From Silene latifolia (taxonomy: Eukaryota; Streptophyta; Magnoliopsida; Caryophyllales; Caryophyllaceae): a stretch of DNA of 64,000 bases. The translations under genes were made by a program, and so were the position numbers. Below, piece after piece: positions 1 through 11,507 of this stretch. Numbering within the stretch: position 1 is the first letter of the stretch; each line of letters opens with the position of its first letter. The notes beneath the pieces are model-generated. The model worked only from the letters and a program-made list of their open reading frames with translations, was not told the origin of the DNA and made no database searches. The stretch spans positions 200,821,325-200,885,324 of the forward strand of contig NC_133536.1 in NCBI RefSeq assembly GCF_048544455.1. The letters run 5' to 3'.

Positions 1-199
1 AATGCCTGCAGGGTAAAATCAACTCGGACCCCTTCATTCTTTTTTCTCATTGTTGCAGTCTCTGCATCTGATTATTCCTTTGTCGCACGTAAATATTACA
101 TCCTGTCATGATTGGAGTAGTAAAAAGAGACGCATCAAAAGAAAGAAGACGTTTCATACATGACACGATCATGTTTACTAGAAGAAGCCACAAGTAGAC

Positions 200-535
200 T
201 CAGTCGACGCCGGTGGTACCAGAACCTGAAACGGCCTTAGCAAGCCAATAGTTTTGCCTATGATCTTTGTGCTCCTCGGCTGGAGTGACCCCACTACACC
301 AAGCATATTTGCATACGTTGATCTCCAGCTTTCCGTGAGCTCTCTAAAAAAGTAAAAACAAGAAAAAGATTAGAAACAATTTATAAAAAGAAAATCCCAA
401 TTGAAACCCATATACGCGGAATTAATCCTCACATAAAGCGATGTGTTTGAGAATCCCGTTTCTTGTCTTAGAAAGATAGTTATAGCCTGGAATACACGAA
501 AACGGAACACCATCTTCAGTTTTATGGTTCCCCAT
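200..535 (-). CDS. Uncharacterised two-exon gene, about 80 aa (exons 433-535 and 200-339)
   Basis: I do not recognise this product. Exon 1 starts at an ATG at 535 and ends at a GTGAGG donor after 433. Exon 2 starts at 339 after an AGAGAG acceptor stretch and ends with TGA at 200-202. Using the third AG of that stretch joins the frames exactly (103 + 140 nt, 81 codons). The second exon is open and reads LEINVCKYAWC then TPAEEHKDHRQNYWLAKAVSG, a charged, aromatic-rich composition that looks coding rather than random. No signal peptide or membrane segment is visible. The sequence just before the ATG (TTAG after a pyrimidine-rich run) could itself be a splice acceptor, so this may be only the last two exons of a longer gene. 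No other gene lies within 2 kb. Confidence 0.35.
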
Positions 536-610
536 TGCTAATTTCGTAAAATTGAGAAGAAAAAACGAGGGGTTGAGGTAAATGTTGGGAGTTTACGGGA
601 CCGAGTGACT

Positions 611-1120
611 ATTTCTCCGCTTCTCAACCTATTATGTTGATTCTTGCAACATTTTACTCCTCTAATCGTTTTCCCTTAAGTTTTGCAAGCACACTCTTGT
701 TTTGGTTACCTATAACAATAATCACATAAATTATCATTGTCAATAAAACTCTCGGGGTTTTATTTGATTAGGTAATGCTATTTTAACCATTAATTTAGAT
801 TCATTGGCCTTGAGTCGGTCTAGTTAGCTACTAAATATCACATCTAGCTTAAGTTCAAGCGGAACCCAACTTAGACTCTCAGGGGACGAGTTTATTCAGA
901 CTCTTACGAGCTTTTATGAGGAACTTGACTCCCTACTTTATCTTTTTTTCATTCTATAATTTCGCCCCAAGCCTCATCTTGCTCCATTGGTGCATCTTCA
1001 AGCTCTACTGCTTAAGATTGATAGCATTTCTCCGATTATCAACCTATTATATTTATTCTTGCGAATTTTACTCCTCTAATCGTCTTCTTCTATTTGTTTT
1101 TGTATGTATACTCTCTTGTT
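611..1120. repeat. Diverged direct duplication, copies 611-700 and 1026-1120
   Basis: Both copies run atttctccg, tatcaacctatta or similar, attcttgc, ttttactcctctaatcg and end near ctcttgtt. They are about 90 bp, 410 bp apart and clearly diverged. The 325 bp between them contain nothing recognisable, so an old segmental duplication is as likely as remains of LTRs. Confidence 0.55.
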
Positions 1121-1938
1121 TAAGGTTAGTGTTTTGTAATTTCAATTTTATGGGTCAGTGACGATTAATGATAATCTTGCTTGATAATCATGTATTTTAT
1201 CTTGACTTTTCCTATCACCCAAAATGTGTAAAGCTGAACCTCACACATTTGGTATTTATTGATGATTTGATGATTTGTTTTTTTTACTAGAGTGGATGTG
1301 CCCTCAGTGAAAGTAGTAGTCCACTATCTTGAAACTTTTAAATTTGTTGAGATGTGATGATCCATATGATACTTTCAGGTCATATTGGGGAGCAATGTTA
1401 CATACATATGCTATGAGATTATTGCTTTTGGTTGTGGGTGTTTAATTTATTCAGTCACACGGGCGAGCGTGGGCTTGATCTTTAGTAACGTTGGCACCCC
1501 TAGCACTTTAGTTTATCAAGTATTCGAGTTTGTAGCTAACTAGAATGTATACATAATTAGTGTACGACTTTCCGTGTTAATTAGATTTGTATTTGGTTCG
1601 AGTTTAAAAAATAGTGTAATTTTAGTAATCTATTTATTTATTTAGTATTTTATATTGTTGTAAGTTTTGATAGTATTATATCGTGTTACGCCGTGATTGT
1701 AACACAACCTATTAGTCGGGATATATTGCCCTGTAAGGTACCCCAATAATAAGTGGTGTTACAACCGTGTTATATGTGTGATGCATTTTTGAGCTTTGGT
1801 CGGCTATTTAAAACCCAATCGCTAAGGAGAACACAAATAGAATGGAATAAAAAGTGTAAAATCTTAGTTTCGAATGAGCACAATCCAAATAAACTGTGGA
1901 TCTTGTGATAAACGGTAGTATTCCATATGCATTAGTTT

Positions 1939-2480
1939 TAGAGATGGCGATTGGGTCACTCGATCGGGTTGGTTATGGACCAGCTTAAAGTGAGCCAGGT
2001 ATGATTAATGTCGATCCACTATCAGGTATGGTCATTATCGAGTGAAAAGTCGATTTCAGTTTGAATTGTATTGAGTCAACTTATCAAACTCACATTTAAC
2101 CATATCTTTTCAAGTTTTTGACCAATAATTCATACCAATGTTATTCTTAGATGCATTTATCTATTTTTAAAGCAACTTTTTTTTAAAAATTGGCAATCCG
2201 AGTTATTTGGAACAGTTTAAAGTTAATATTTCATCATATTTCGGGTTACTAGTCTAGTTGAGTTTTTATTGGATCACATGGTTGCGTCAAGTCGATTAGG
2301 TTTTTTTTTTTTTAGGAATCAAGTCGTTTAGGTTTTGGTCAAATTGAAACAAGCAAATTTGGTTTAATCTTAGGCCCAATAGGAGTCGATTTTGTTCAAT
2401 AGCTTTTTGGTTTTCATATAAGTCGGTTTTGAGGTCGGGCCTGGCGATTTCTCATATCAGATCAACTTTTGCCACTTCTA
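1939..2480. mobile_element. hAT-like MITE relic
   Basis: The left end reads TAGAGATGGCGATTGGGTC and the reverse complement of the right end TAGAAGTGGCAAAAG, matching the TAG-rich GGC ends of plant hAT MITEs. GGTC/GGTT-rich short repeats fill the interior, as in the element at 19374-19721. The flanking 8-mers do not match, so the ends are approximate. Confidence 0.35.
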
Positions 2481-2820
2481 ACCACATTCGAGTCACAACT
2501 CACGACTAAGAACATCATCTTTACTCAATAACAGAGAATTAGACCATTTTTTATTATAGTTAATGGATTATAATTTATAAGTAGACAATAATGTCATTGG
2601 ATAAATAATGTTTTTTTTAAAGGCAAACGAATGAATGGGAGAAATTAAATATAGATAAACAAATGCGCGAGATGGAGAGGATACACATCGTTAGGTTAGA
2701 GTGTTGGACCGTCCACTTAATTAACCAACCCTCGACCTGTATTCCAAAAACACACTCCTCATTCCTCAACCAAACCCCTACGCCTCCATAGTCCCCTTGC
2801 CGCCATTAAAACCAACTACA

Positions 2821-5800
2821 ATGGGGAAGAAGAAAGCGAAGAGAGTCAAGAAAGCATGGAGAAACATTAGCACTGAAGCTTTTGATCAATTCAACGAGCA
2901 AGCCACTCGTGATGCTAACTCTGGCGGTTCTCTTGCCTCTGCTCCTGATACCTCTCTTTTTGTTCTCGATAAATCTACCGGTATATATTTCATTACTATT
3001 TCTTCTTTGATTTATTTCATGTTTTGTTATCGCTAATTGCAGAATAAGGTGGTCGGATGTACGCAGCCTTACCCGGTCTTAGTTACACAAAGAGATTATT
3101 TCCGAATGACCCAATATGAAAATTGCATTGAAAACAGCCTTTACTTCATCGTAATCTAGAACCAAAGAATGACGAAATTAATAATTAGGCAGTACTTCCC
3201 CGTCCCTATCATTTGTTTATCTTTGATTAAAATACTCCTCGCAAATAGAAAAATAAGTAAATAAATGAATGGGACGAAGAGAGTAGTATATTTTAAAGCT
3301 TAAGCGAGTATGGCTAAGCAAATGAAGATGGGTTCATGTTTAGTTCGATTTGGGTGTTTAATTTTGGTGAATTTAAGTTTATTGCAATTGCATTTTTTGT
3401 GGGTAGTTGATAATTGTAATTGTGGAATTCTAAAAGTTTGAATTTTGGATGGTGGTATAGATATACCGGTGAAGCGTAAGATTGAGAAGAATAGAGAGAG
3501 AGTTGTGCGGTTTGAGAGTATACTCCAACCGAACCCTTTTGTTAAGCCTGTGCCTTCTTCGAAGATTAGGAAGGTTAAGAGGAAGAGGAAGGTTGATGCT
3601 GTTGAGGGTCGTAAGGCAGATGATGATTCTAAAAACAAAGTGAGCATCTTTTCATTCTATTTTATTGAATTTAATGACATTATCGTTCAGACGTCTTGTT
3701 GTAGTAATTGGTGTTATGTGTTTATTTGTGCTTTTCAGGATGGAAAAGGCTTGGAGCCCGGTGTCTATGATCTATGGGACAATGAAGGTATGCGTTGGTA
3801 TATTTATTATTTAGTGAATTGGTAGTTTTTGTTGCTGGAAATGTTGTGTAAAAAGGTTTCTCCTTTGCTTTCTTGCAGGTGCAGACAATATCAAACATAA
3901 GAAGGTATGCTACTAATGAACTTATCGTACTTAATGATGTCTGATGACTTATTTTGTAGGAGGTATAATAAAGAACCCTAATTGTTTCCTAGATATAAAA
4001 TAGTAGGGGAATGGTGCCACTGAGTGATATTGGGTTTCGGTTCACCCTCTGGCATGCATCATGTATACCCCCACAAAGAGCTGTACTAGCTTGAAATGCA
4101 CAAAAATTCTACCATCCTCCCGGAGGACGGTACTCCTCACACACAAACACAATCCATCCAAGTGGAATATTATAATGGCTTGTGTGTGAGGAGTACCGTC
4201 CTCCGGGAGGACGGTAGAATTACTCTGAAATGCATGACGCCAACTCATATTCCACAATAATATAGATAGGTTGGTTACTCGGTAAAATAGATAATAGAAT
4301 AACTGTTTGTGTATAATTTGTCCATTCTGCTTTGTTCCTATACTGCGCTGTGCAAACATTGATTCGGGATTCATCCATTTTACAATAATACCCTGGATTG
4401 TTGTGAAGCTAACAGTGTTAGCATTTCATCAGCATTCTTTGAAAAAAAAAAGAGCTGAGCGGTATCTGTAGGATATGTCAAACCCCCTGAAATTACAATA
4501 GGAATTAGGGTTATTTAACGAGAATACTCCAAACTATTTGAGTGTTTCTCAAAATACTCCAAACTATATTTTAACTAGCATTACACCCAACTATTATACC
4601 CTTTCCCACTCACTAAAACGGGTGGAAGGGCTACCGGTTCCACCGGTCTAATTTTTTTTTACCCTTTGTTTTCTTCTCCCAAACTCCATTACACTTCCTC
4701 TAAATTCCAGAAGTTCATTACTCCTCTCTGAACCTCCATTATTCTTAAGAAAAAAAAACTCCATTACTCTCCAAAACGCCCTTAAAAAAACTCCATTACT
4801 CTCTAAAGCGCCCTTAATCTTCTTTCTTGACAAATGCTTCTTTTTGTTTCTGTTTTCTCTTGAATAAAGCTTGAATCCGTTAGTGTTAATTTTTGTGCAA
4901 AGTAAGGAACGTGCTCAAGAACTCTTTTATGTGGATTTTCCATTGAAGATGGTTGCCATGTCAAAACGATTATTGTGAACTTTACTCACATGTTTTATGA
5001 TGTTCAATTTAAAACTACATTAATTTATTGATGTAAAAATTGGACTAGAGTATAGTGGCACAAATCTCAGTGGGTGCTAGGCAGATTCGTTAGAAATGTA
5101 CTTATATTTGCAATTTTCCCCATTTTTGCGGAAATTCATAATAATGTTTGATTTGATAATCCTTCAGCTAAATCTAAATAAACAAGCTATTTGGAGTAAT
5201 TATATTCGCCCAATTTATACGTTTTCCAATATTGAACAATTGTTGAGGTGATTTCTTATGTTTTCCGTATATTATTTAAAATGGGTTTTCTTGATTTGTG
5301 AATTAATTATCTGGGTTTTTGTTGAATGTTGATTTATGGTGGTTATATTTTGGGGTGATGCTTGATTTTCATTTTCAAAGTTGTAATTAGGGTTCTTATT
5401 TTGGGGTTTTTATAAGGTTAATTTCCAGATTTTCATTTCACATACATCCATAGAGTTGGTAAGGTTCTCTACTGCTGTAAATTTATGTGTGTACTTAATT
5501 GTTGCATCACTAATTGGAGGATGGAGGAAATTATAAAAAAAGAGGATTAATAACGAAGCAGGGGGAGAGTCAACTGGAAAAAATTGCAGGTTAATGTTGT
5601 AATGGAGGAGGAAGATGAAGTTTAGTTAGTAGGAGAATTGTGGGGTCAATACTTGCTTTTACCTTCTATTACAGGTTAATAAAGGAACAATTCTATTAAA
5701 AGAGAAAGAGTGTAATAGTTGGGTTACAGGTTAATAAAGGAACAATTCTATTAAAAGAGAAAGAGTAATAGTTGGGTGTAATGGTAGTTAAATTATAGTT

Positions 5801-8800
5801 TGTAGTATTTTGAGAAGCACACCAATACTTCAGAGTATTCTCATTAAATAACCCTAGGAATTATAGCAAGTATTAACCCATGAATATTGGTTAAAGATTT
5901 AGGTTCCTTACTGGATCTAAATCAATTTGAATTGCAAGTTGCAACTGCCATACTTGTCAATCACATTAGAGATTTACCTGGTTTAACTAATTTGTTGCAT
6001 TTCAATCTGTCTTGGTTACGAGTCTGCATAAATTTTGCCACACCCACCTTACCCTCATTTCTTACATGTATTTTTTTGTGTTTAGAAACATAAACCTTCA
6101 GCTATTCCAGCCGTTGAAGTTGAGCCTAATGGGTGCTCATATAATCCGGAAAATGAGTCTCACAAGGTAAAGAACACTTAAAGCATTGTAGTGCCTGTGG
6201 ATTCGACCGAATTAGATGATGACACTAATGTTTGATTGATTGGCAATATAGGATTCTTTGGCTCAAGCTGTGGCACAGGAAATGAAGAAAGTCTACAAAA
6301 GTGAATTGGAGCCTCAACCAATTCCTCTTGTAATCCGTGGAGAAGCAATTAGCGAAGAAGATGTAAGTTTTTATTGAATTGTCGTGCTTAGCTCAGAATC
6401 CCTTGCTGTGCCCATATATCTCTTTCAACACATCAAACTAAATATGTGTGTGTGTGTGTTTGCCAGAAATATTTTCTTGAAGTGGACCATGCAGATGATG
6501 AAGAAATGGAAGAGGAAGAAAAAGCTGTAAATGGGGATACTGAAGTGGAAAGGAGGTAAGATACGTGCTTTTCTTATTTTCGTGTTTTGAAGAAAAATCG
6601 ATTGCAAACCCTTTGTGTGGATAGGAGAACTTGGAAGAATAGGATTTGGAGGAAGACAATTTCGTTTGATTGGGTAGCAAAATGGGGGTGAAAGGATTTG
6701 GAAGGGAGCGAAAATGAATCCCTCCATTTAGCTCCTACAAGGCTACAAGGCTAACTTAATTTGATCCAACAAAGAAAAAATTTGGAGGTTCCCCCTCCCC
6801 TTCATTTCCCTCCTCTTCCCTTCCCTCTTTCCCCCTCCCTCCATTCCCTCCATTTCCTCCATCTCTTGGCTTTAGCTCTCAAGTTATAGGCTCTTTATAC
6901 GAAGAAAGCAAGGGTGAACAGATCAACCAGTTGAAATCTAACTGTGTAGTTCTTTTTGTTTGTACTTGATGTTTCGGTTGCAAGTTTTCTTTTATATTTA
7001 ACTAGGAATTTATCTACACTTAAAACTTGTATCTCAACTGCTTAAGTGCTTTGAACATTGAAATGCTGCTAATCTTTTGGCTATTGTTGTGGACTTGTGG
7101 TTGGATAAATATACTATTAACTTATTGGAACCACTAATGTGGAGTTATTGCTCTTTTCTACCAAGCTAAATTGATCTCAGTGACGGCAGTGTTCTTTGCA
7201 TTAATTCAGACTCGCCTAAGTCCAAAAGTTGCTTCTGTCCTTTGAGACAGCATTTTTCCTTCGTATAAGAAACAGTTTTTTGTAGTTTGGATAAATTCTC
7301 AAGGTTAGAGTGTGAAATTGACCACAGTAGCTTTAAAATTTCCCATATTTGTCTTATACCGCTGTACCATTTTCTTTCAAGCTTCAATACTTTTTTTTAA
7401 AATAGTGTTAAGACCGTGCTAGATGACATCTGATGCAAAGTTGCAGCTTGACGTCCTGTATAGTATGGATACATGGTTATAGTAACTCCGAATTACTGAT
7501 TAAGCTATCAGCTTTTCTTTTTATCTGAAAACCATACTACTATTTAGTTCTTTTCTAATCTCATGTAGAGAGTCCTGCTTTGTTTGTGTTTATGCTACTT
7601 GAAAAGTTGGTTGATCAAGGCTTTTGTAAATATGCTGCAGGAGATCAAAAGAAAAACGGGTAACAAGAGTTGAGTTAAATCGTAGACTGAGAAGGAAGGA
7701 ACGAGAAAAAGCAGAAGCAGAAGCTAAAAAGGCCATGCAGATTTCAAAAGGAATTGACAGGTATTGTTTTATTCCTTTCTTCTTCAAGAACTCGTATATG
7801 GTGCTTGCTTTCTCCTGTGAAGGAATATCTGGTGAGCATCAGATTGTCTGATTGGCTTTGTTACTCAGACTTAGTTAGAAGTATTTATTATGCGTCTCAG
7901 CATTTGTGTGTATCCAAGTGTCGCAAATAGTAAAGTGTCCTATTGCCATAGTGACATCTGACTTATCTGAGTGTTAAGTGTGGGGCACAGCCACACAGGT
8001 AAATCAAGTACTGTGAAATTGTGAATATTCAGAGTGACATAGCTCACTTGAAAAACCGACTTTACCGGCTTGATAATAATTTGATTGGGTGGCTCTAAAT
8101 TGTCTCAGATGATCATTTCACACGTGGCTGTGGGAGTAGCGCTAATAGGTTGCATTTCTCATTATAGCCTACTTTTGTTTCTGCAGCATACCAGATATAC
8201 TTCAGGAGATAGCCCAAGAGGAAGAGGAAAAGCAGAACCGGCATGTCCGGAGACTCACAGTAAAAGAAGAAAAGTTAAAATCATGCCCTCCTCGTTTGGG
8301 AAAACGAAAGTATGTTTATAGATGAATTCTAATATTTCTTGTTCTTTGTCTCTATCTCTCAGCCTATGTCTCTTCAGATAGGGAAACAGGGAATACACAT
8401 TTTTTTGTGGCCATTTGACATAAAACTGGGACTACTAAGTAGACCATAATCGTCAATTTGTCACTTCAGCCAAAAGAGATGCAAAGTAAATAAACATGGG
8501 TTATCTACTTATCCTAAAATTGCAATCGACATCATTACTTTGGTATAAGGATGAGGCTGTACAGTCATTACTGTTTCCGAAAATGGAAACTGCACACTAT
8601 GGATATCTGAATACTCAATCTTAAATTAGATTTAGATTTTTATGCCGTTTTTCTTGGAGGGGGGAATTATGTTGCATGGTTTGGTCTTCGATTGGCTAAG
8701 AAAACGGGTTTGAGTTTGTTGTACGCTATCTACTTTAAGCTGTTCTCAAAGTTAAAGAACTATGTCGACCCGCTTCTCCAATATACGCCTGCCAGTATAG

Positions 8801-9643
8801 ATGATTCGGCTTGAAAATCTGGCAAGCGAACTCAAACCCATCGCGGGTTGCATTCTGTAGGTGCAAAGCTTTGCTGTTTTTTTCTTTTAATAAACCAATA
8901 GCTGTATTAATCAGACGTGCATCTCGATTGTGGTTGATTTTGTTAATTGCTGTATGGGTGTCGTTTTCTTTTCGAAGCTGATGAATGTAAATCTCAGATT
9001 TGAGCCAGCTCCTGTTCAAGTCCTACTAACTGAAGAGATTACTGGATCCCTCCGAAAGCTGAAGGTTCTATCCCTGTCATTATAAAACTCTCTCTCCCTC
9101 TATTGGATTTTGCTTTCTAGCATGAATATTATCTAAACTTGTGATTGGATTGGTGTCTACATTTTGAAGGCTTGTTACACGCTAGCGAGGGACCGCTTTA
9201 AGAGCTTGGAGAAGAGAGGATTGATCGTCCCAACAGCCAACAGCACCAGGTCAGTTGAATGTTAAATCATTGTTTTATAGGATTATATTTGGCAAAGCTG
9301 ACCCGCCTAAAATTGACCCAACATAAACCAAAAAATACAGCCCTAAATAGACCTGAATAGAAATACCTGAGCACCTGAAGCGAGTAAATGCGAGTCAAAG
9401 ACGTTTATAATCAGAGACCCATTACAACCTGAGTGACCTGACTGGTAACCAGCCGACCTGATTGATATGACTTGAATCCTGATCAACCCAAATCTGATCC
9501 GGACAAGATTGTCGGGTCTATTATACGGAGTAGTAGTTATGTATACATACTTAAATGCATATATACACCTTTTTTCTAAAATTGCTCTCTTTAATCCACC
9601 TCTATAAATTTGTAATTGATATCTTGTTTACAGGAATTTGTAA
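2821..9643 (+). CDS. NOP53: NOP53 ribosome biogenesis protein (SMO4/GLTSCR2 family), 12 exons, 364 aa
   Basis: NOP53 is a nucleolar factor that joins pre-60S particles and recruits the exosome helicase for 27S/7S rRNA processing; Arabidopsis SMO4 is the plant member. Exons: 2821-2980, 3461-3639, 3739-3787, 3879-3904, 6086-6166, 6252-6362, 6467-6555, 7641-7760, 8187-8309, 8998-9064, 9170-9249, 9634-9643. They sum to 1095 nt and all phases close. Seen: a basic N-terminus (MGKKKAKRVKKAWRNIS), the family block VKRKIEKNRERVVRFESILQ (about residues 55-76), YDLWDNEG, an acidic stretch after YFLEVDHADDEE, a charged helix VTRVELNRRLRRKEREKAEA, and the C-terminal block ITGSLRKLK plus LARDRFKSLEKRGLIVPTA. 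Length is a little under the roughly 440 aa of Arabidopsis. The ATG at 2821 opens the conserved basic start; a frame-matched ATG at 2797 is rejected. Introns 4 and 7 are swollen by transposons. The last exon encodes only the final residues. Confidence 0.93.
3044..3117 (+). mobile_element. SINE-like fragment (Au-SINE type) in NOP53 intron 1
   Basis: The stretch ggtggtcggatgtacgcagc, then cttaccc, then agagattatttccgaatgac is the block shared by a widespread plant SINE family. Only this part is present; no promoter boxes or tail were found. Family naming is from memory of the motif. Confidence 0.45.
3195..3283. mobile_element. Stowaway-like MITE in NOP53 intron 1
   Basis: The left end cttccccgtccctatcattt and the reverse complement of the right end ctctcttcgtcccattcattt form inverted repeats, and both sides carry TA. 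About 89 bp. Confidence 0.5.
4101..4225. mobile_element. Fold-back Mutator-type MITE in NOP53 intron 4
   Basis: A 125-bp element made almost only of two inverted arms (4105-4146 and 4180-4221, about 40 bp each) around a 33-bp loop. It is flanked by the direct repeat TGAAATGCA at 4092-4100 and 4226-4234, the 9-bp target duplication of Mutator-like elements. Each arm has a smaller GC-rich palindrome; in the right arm ccgtcctccgggaggacgg is perfect. Confidence 0.8.
4508..5854. mobile_element. Non-autonomous Mutator-like element in NOP53 intron 4
   Basis: A 1347-bp element with about 100-bp terminal inverted repeats starting GGGTTATTTAA, containing the shared blocks TCTCAAAATACT and ACCCAACTATTA. 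It is flanked by the 9-bp direct repeat TAGGAATTA at 4499-4507 and 5855-5863. No transposase frame is visible. Near the right end is an internal direct duplication of about 54 bp (5670-5776). Its insertion explains much of the 2.2-kb intron 4. Confidence 0.85.
6577..6870. mobile_element. Decayed purine/pyrimidine-rich MITE in NOP53 intron 7
   Basis: The left half is purine-rich (ggatttggaggaag, ggatttggaagggagcg) and the right half pyrimidine-rich (ttccctcctcttcccttccc). This is the arrangement of the Tourist-like elements at 12193-12783, but the TIRs are no longer clear. Confidence 0.45.
9288..9525. mobile_element. hAT-like GACC-repeat relic in the last NOP53 intron
   Basis: It begins TTGGCAAAGCTGACCC, close to the reverse complement of the right end of the element at 19374-19721, and continues with degenerate gacctga/tgaccc repeats. 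The other end is not clear. Confidence 0.4.
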
Positions 9644-11507
9644 TCCATCTCTATAAATTTGCCACCACTAAGCAAAGTTGTTATGCAAGAGCGGTCGCTG
9701 ATTTGTCGAAAGCTGTAATGAGCTTATGCTGTTCAATTTGCTGAGCACTAAGCTACAACAGTCGAGAACTTTTTATCTATTGTCGGTAATTTCACTATAG
9801 CTCGTTGTAGTTGATTCCATAGCTTATCCAATTCTAATGAGCAGATTGTTTCTGCGCCTGTAGTCTCTTTAATTCTATCTGCTCAAGACCTCTTAAAATT
9901 TTACTTCTTTTTTGGTCTTCCCTTAAAAGCATCTGCCTTTTTCTTTGTTATTGTTGTTTGTGGAATGTGGATTTAAGCTCATTTGATTGTTATTTACAAA
10001 CTACAGAGTACATAAAACTTCGTGATATATCGTTGATTTTATTCATGGGGGATAAATTCTCGAAACAGTTGGCAATTATTTAAGTTTAATATGTTGACCA
10101 ACATTACAAGAAATCTAAAATCCGAAAAAAAAAAAAGCAAACTGTAACTGGTGACACGTTGTTTGATTCGGACAATCCTGAGATGGAGCTCGGAGGTGAT
10201 ACCACCTCACCGGATTGATGATCGGACACTGATTTAGCATAGTTTTGTCCCCGTTCAGACATGCATGCCTCACCTTCATAGCAATTAATTAGCAAAATTT
10301 TGTTCCCCTTGAGTACATTTTAGAAGTTATTGACCTAAATTCATAAGAAATCAACTAAATCTAAATTGACGCGATCAAATAATGAAACAAACCCGAGATG
10401 ACACCAGGCCTCGGGGGTGTTATTAACATAACTAAAAACTTGCTTGATTTGATCTAAAACAGGCATTAGTGCATGACATAAAGATTTCCAGCTTTAGTGT
10501 ATTATTACTCCGACTTACAAAATTTGTTGAACAACGTTCCAGAATTGAAATTATCGTTCATATAAATAACCAAAAGAAATCTAATTAAATTATCATCAAT
10601 CACAATTACAGTTGATCATATTATTCATAATCAATGATAACCCAAGACGAACCCTAAACCCCAAAGATGGTTCTTAACACACATAACTAACAATACAAAA
10701 ATTCTTGTTCCAGACGGTCTTAAGTTAAAACGTGCTCACAAACAAACAATTTAAATTATGTTAAAATGAAAACGAGATTGTGAGTAGGGATGTCACTAGG
10801 GCGAGTACAAGTGGGTACCGCATCGCACCCGCCCCAGTTGGGCGAGTACGGTTACAAAAATTTCACACTCAATGGGTGGTGGGACGGGGGTGGATTTTGT
10901 TTTATACCCGCCTACTCAACAATTTTTTTTAAAAAAAAAATCAAAATTATTTTGAGCTTTATAACAATATTAATATTTTTATTGAAAATCTTAAAATTAG
11001 AAATATAAAATGATTTTTTTTGAAAATTACTAAATTAGTAGCGTTTAAACTACATTTTACTGAAAAAGGTATCAATAAAAATTCCGATCACCACTCTAGG
11101 TTTTCACCCAATGAGGCGGGTACATGTATGGAAACTTGTACCCGCCATGGGTGGTGGGGCGGGTATGGTATTGTTGGGTGAGTACGTGTGCCCGATGACA
11201 TCCCTAATTGTGTAAAATTCTAACTTAAAACCATCTTAAGCAAGACCTACCAAAAACGATATGATCTAAACCGACCCGACCACCCCGATTGCACACTCAC
11301 TAAGTCACTACCCACCAACTCCCGATTCCGAGCTGGGTCGGATTAATTTCCCAAGCACTGAACCAGAAAAAACACAGCTCAATTTCATTTCATGATTCAT
11401 CAATTTCACATTCTACAACAAATTTCTCCATCTTAATTACTGTATTAAATCAACCCCTTTGAATTTAAAGAGATCAAATACTTTTCTCTCCCAATTTCTG
11501 AGCAACT
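9644..11507. other. Intergenic DNA between NOP53 and the ARM-like gene
   Basis: The first few hundred bases are presumably NOP53 3' UTR. No gene is seen. One hAT-like MITE (10785-11206) is listed separately. The leader of the next gene probably lies within the last 200 bases. Confidence 0.5.
10785..11206. mobile_element. hAT-like MITE, 422 bp
   Basis: The ends are TAGGGATGTCA and its reverse complement TGACATCCCTA. The interior next to both ends is rich in GGGCGGGTA/TACCCGCC, the usual make-up of plant hAT MITEs. Flanking octamers ATTGTGAG and ATTGTGTA match at six of eight positions, so an 8-bp target duplication is likely. Confidence 0.7.

Larger units (their letters stand above)
536..2820. 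other. Intergenic DNA upstream of NOP53
   Basis: AT-rich, no convincing gene. It holds a diverged direct duplication (611-700 and 1026-1120) and a hAT-like relic (1939-2480), listed separately. The part just before 2821 is the presumed NOP53 promoter and 5' leader; I see no clear TATA box in it. Confidence 0.5.

Noticed and set aside
611-1120. Duplicated 90-bp segments considered as LTRs of a TRIM
   Set aside because: No primer site, purine tract, TG/CA ends or target duplication were found.
3300-3647. Minus-strand open frame over NOP53 exon 2
   Set aside because: Shadow of the coding exon; it has no motif and lies opposite well-supported NOP53 sequence.
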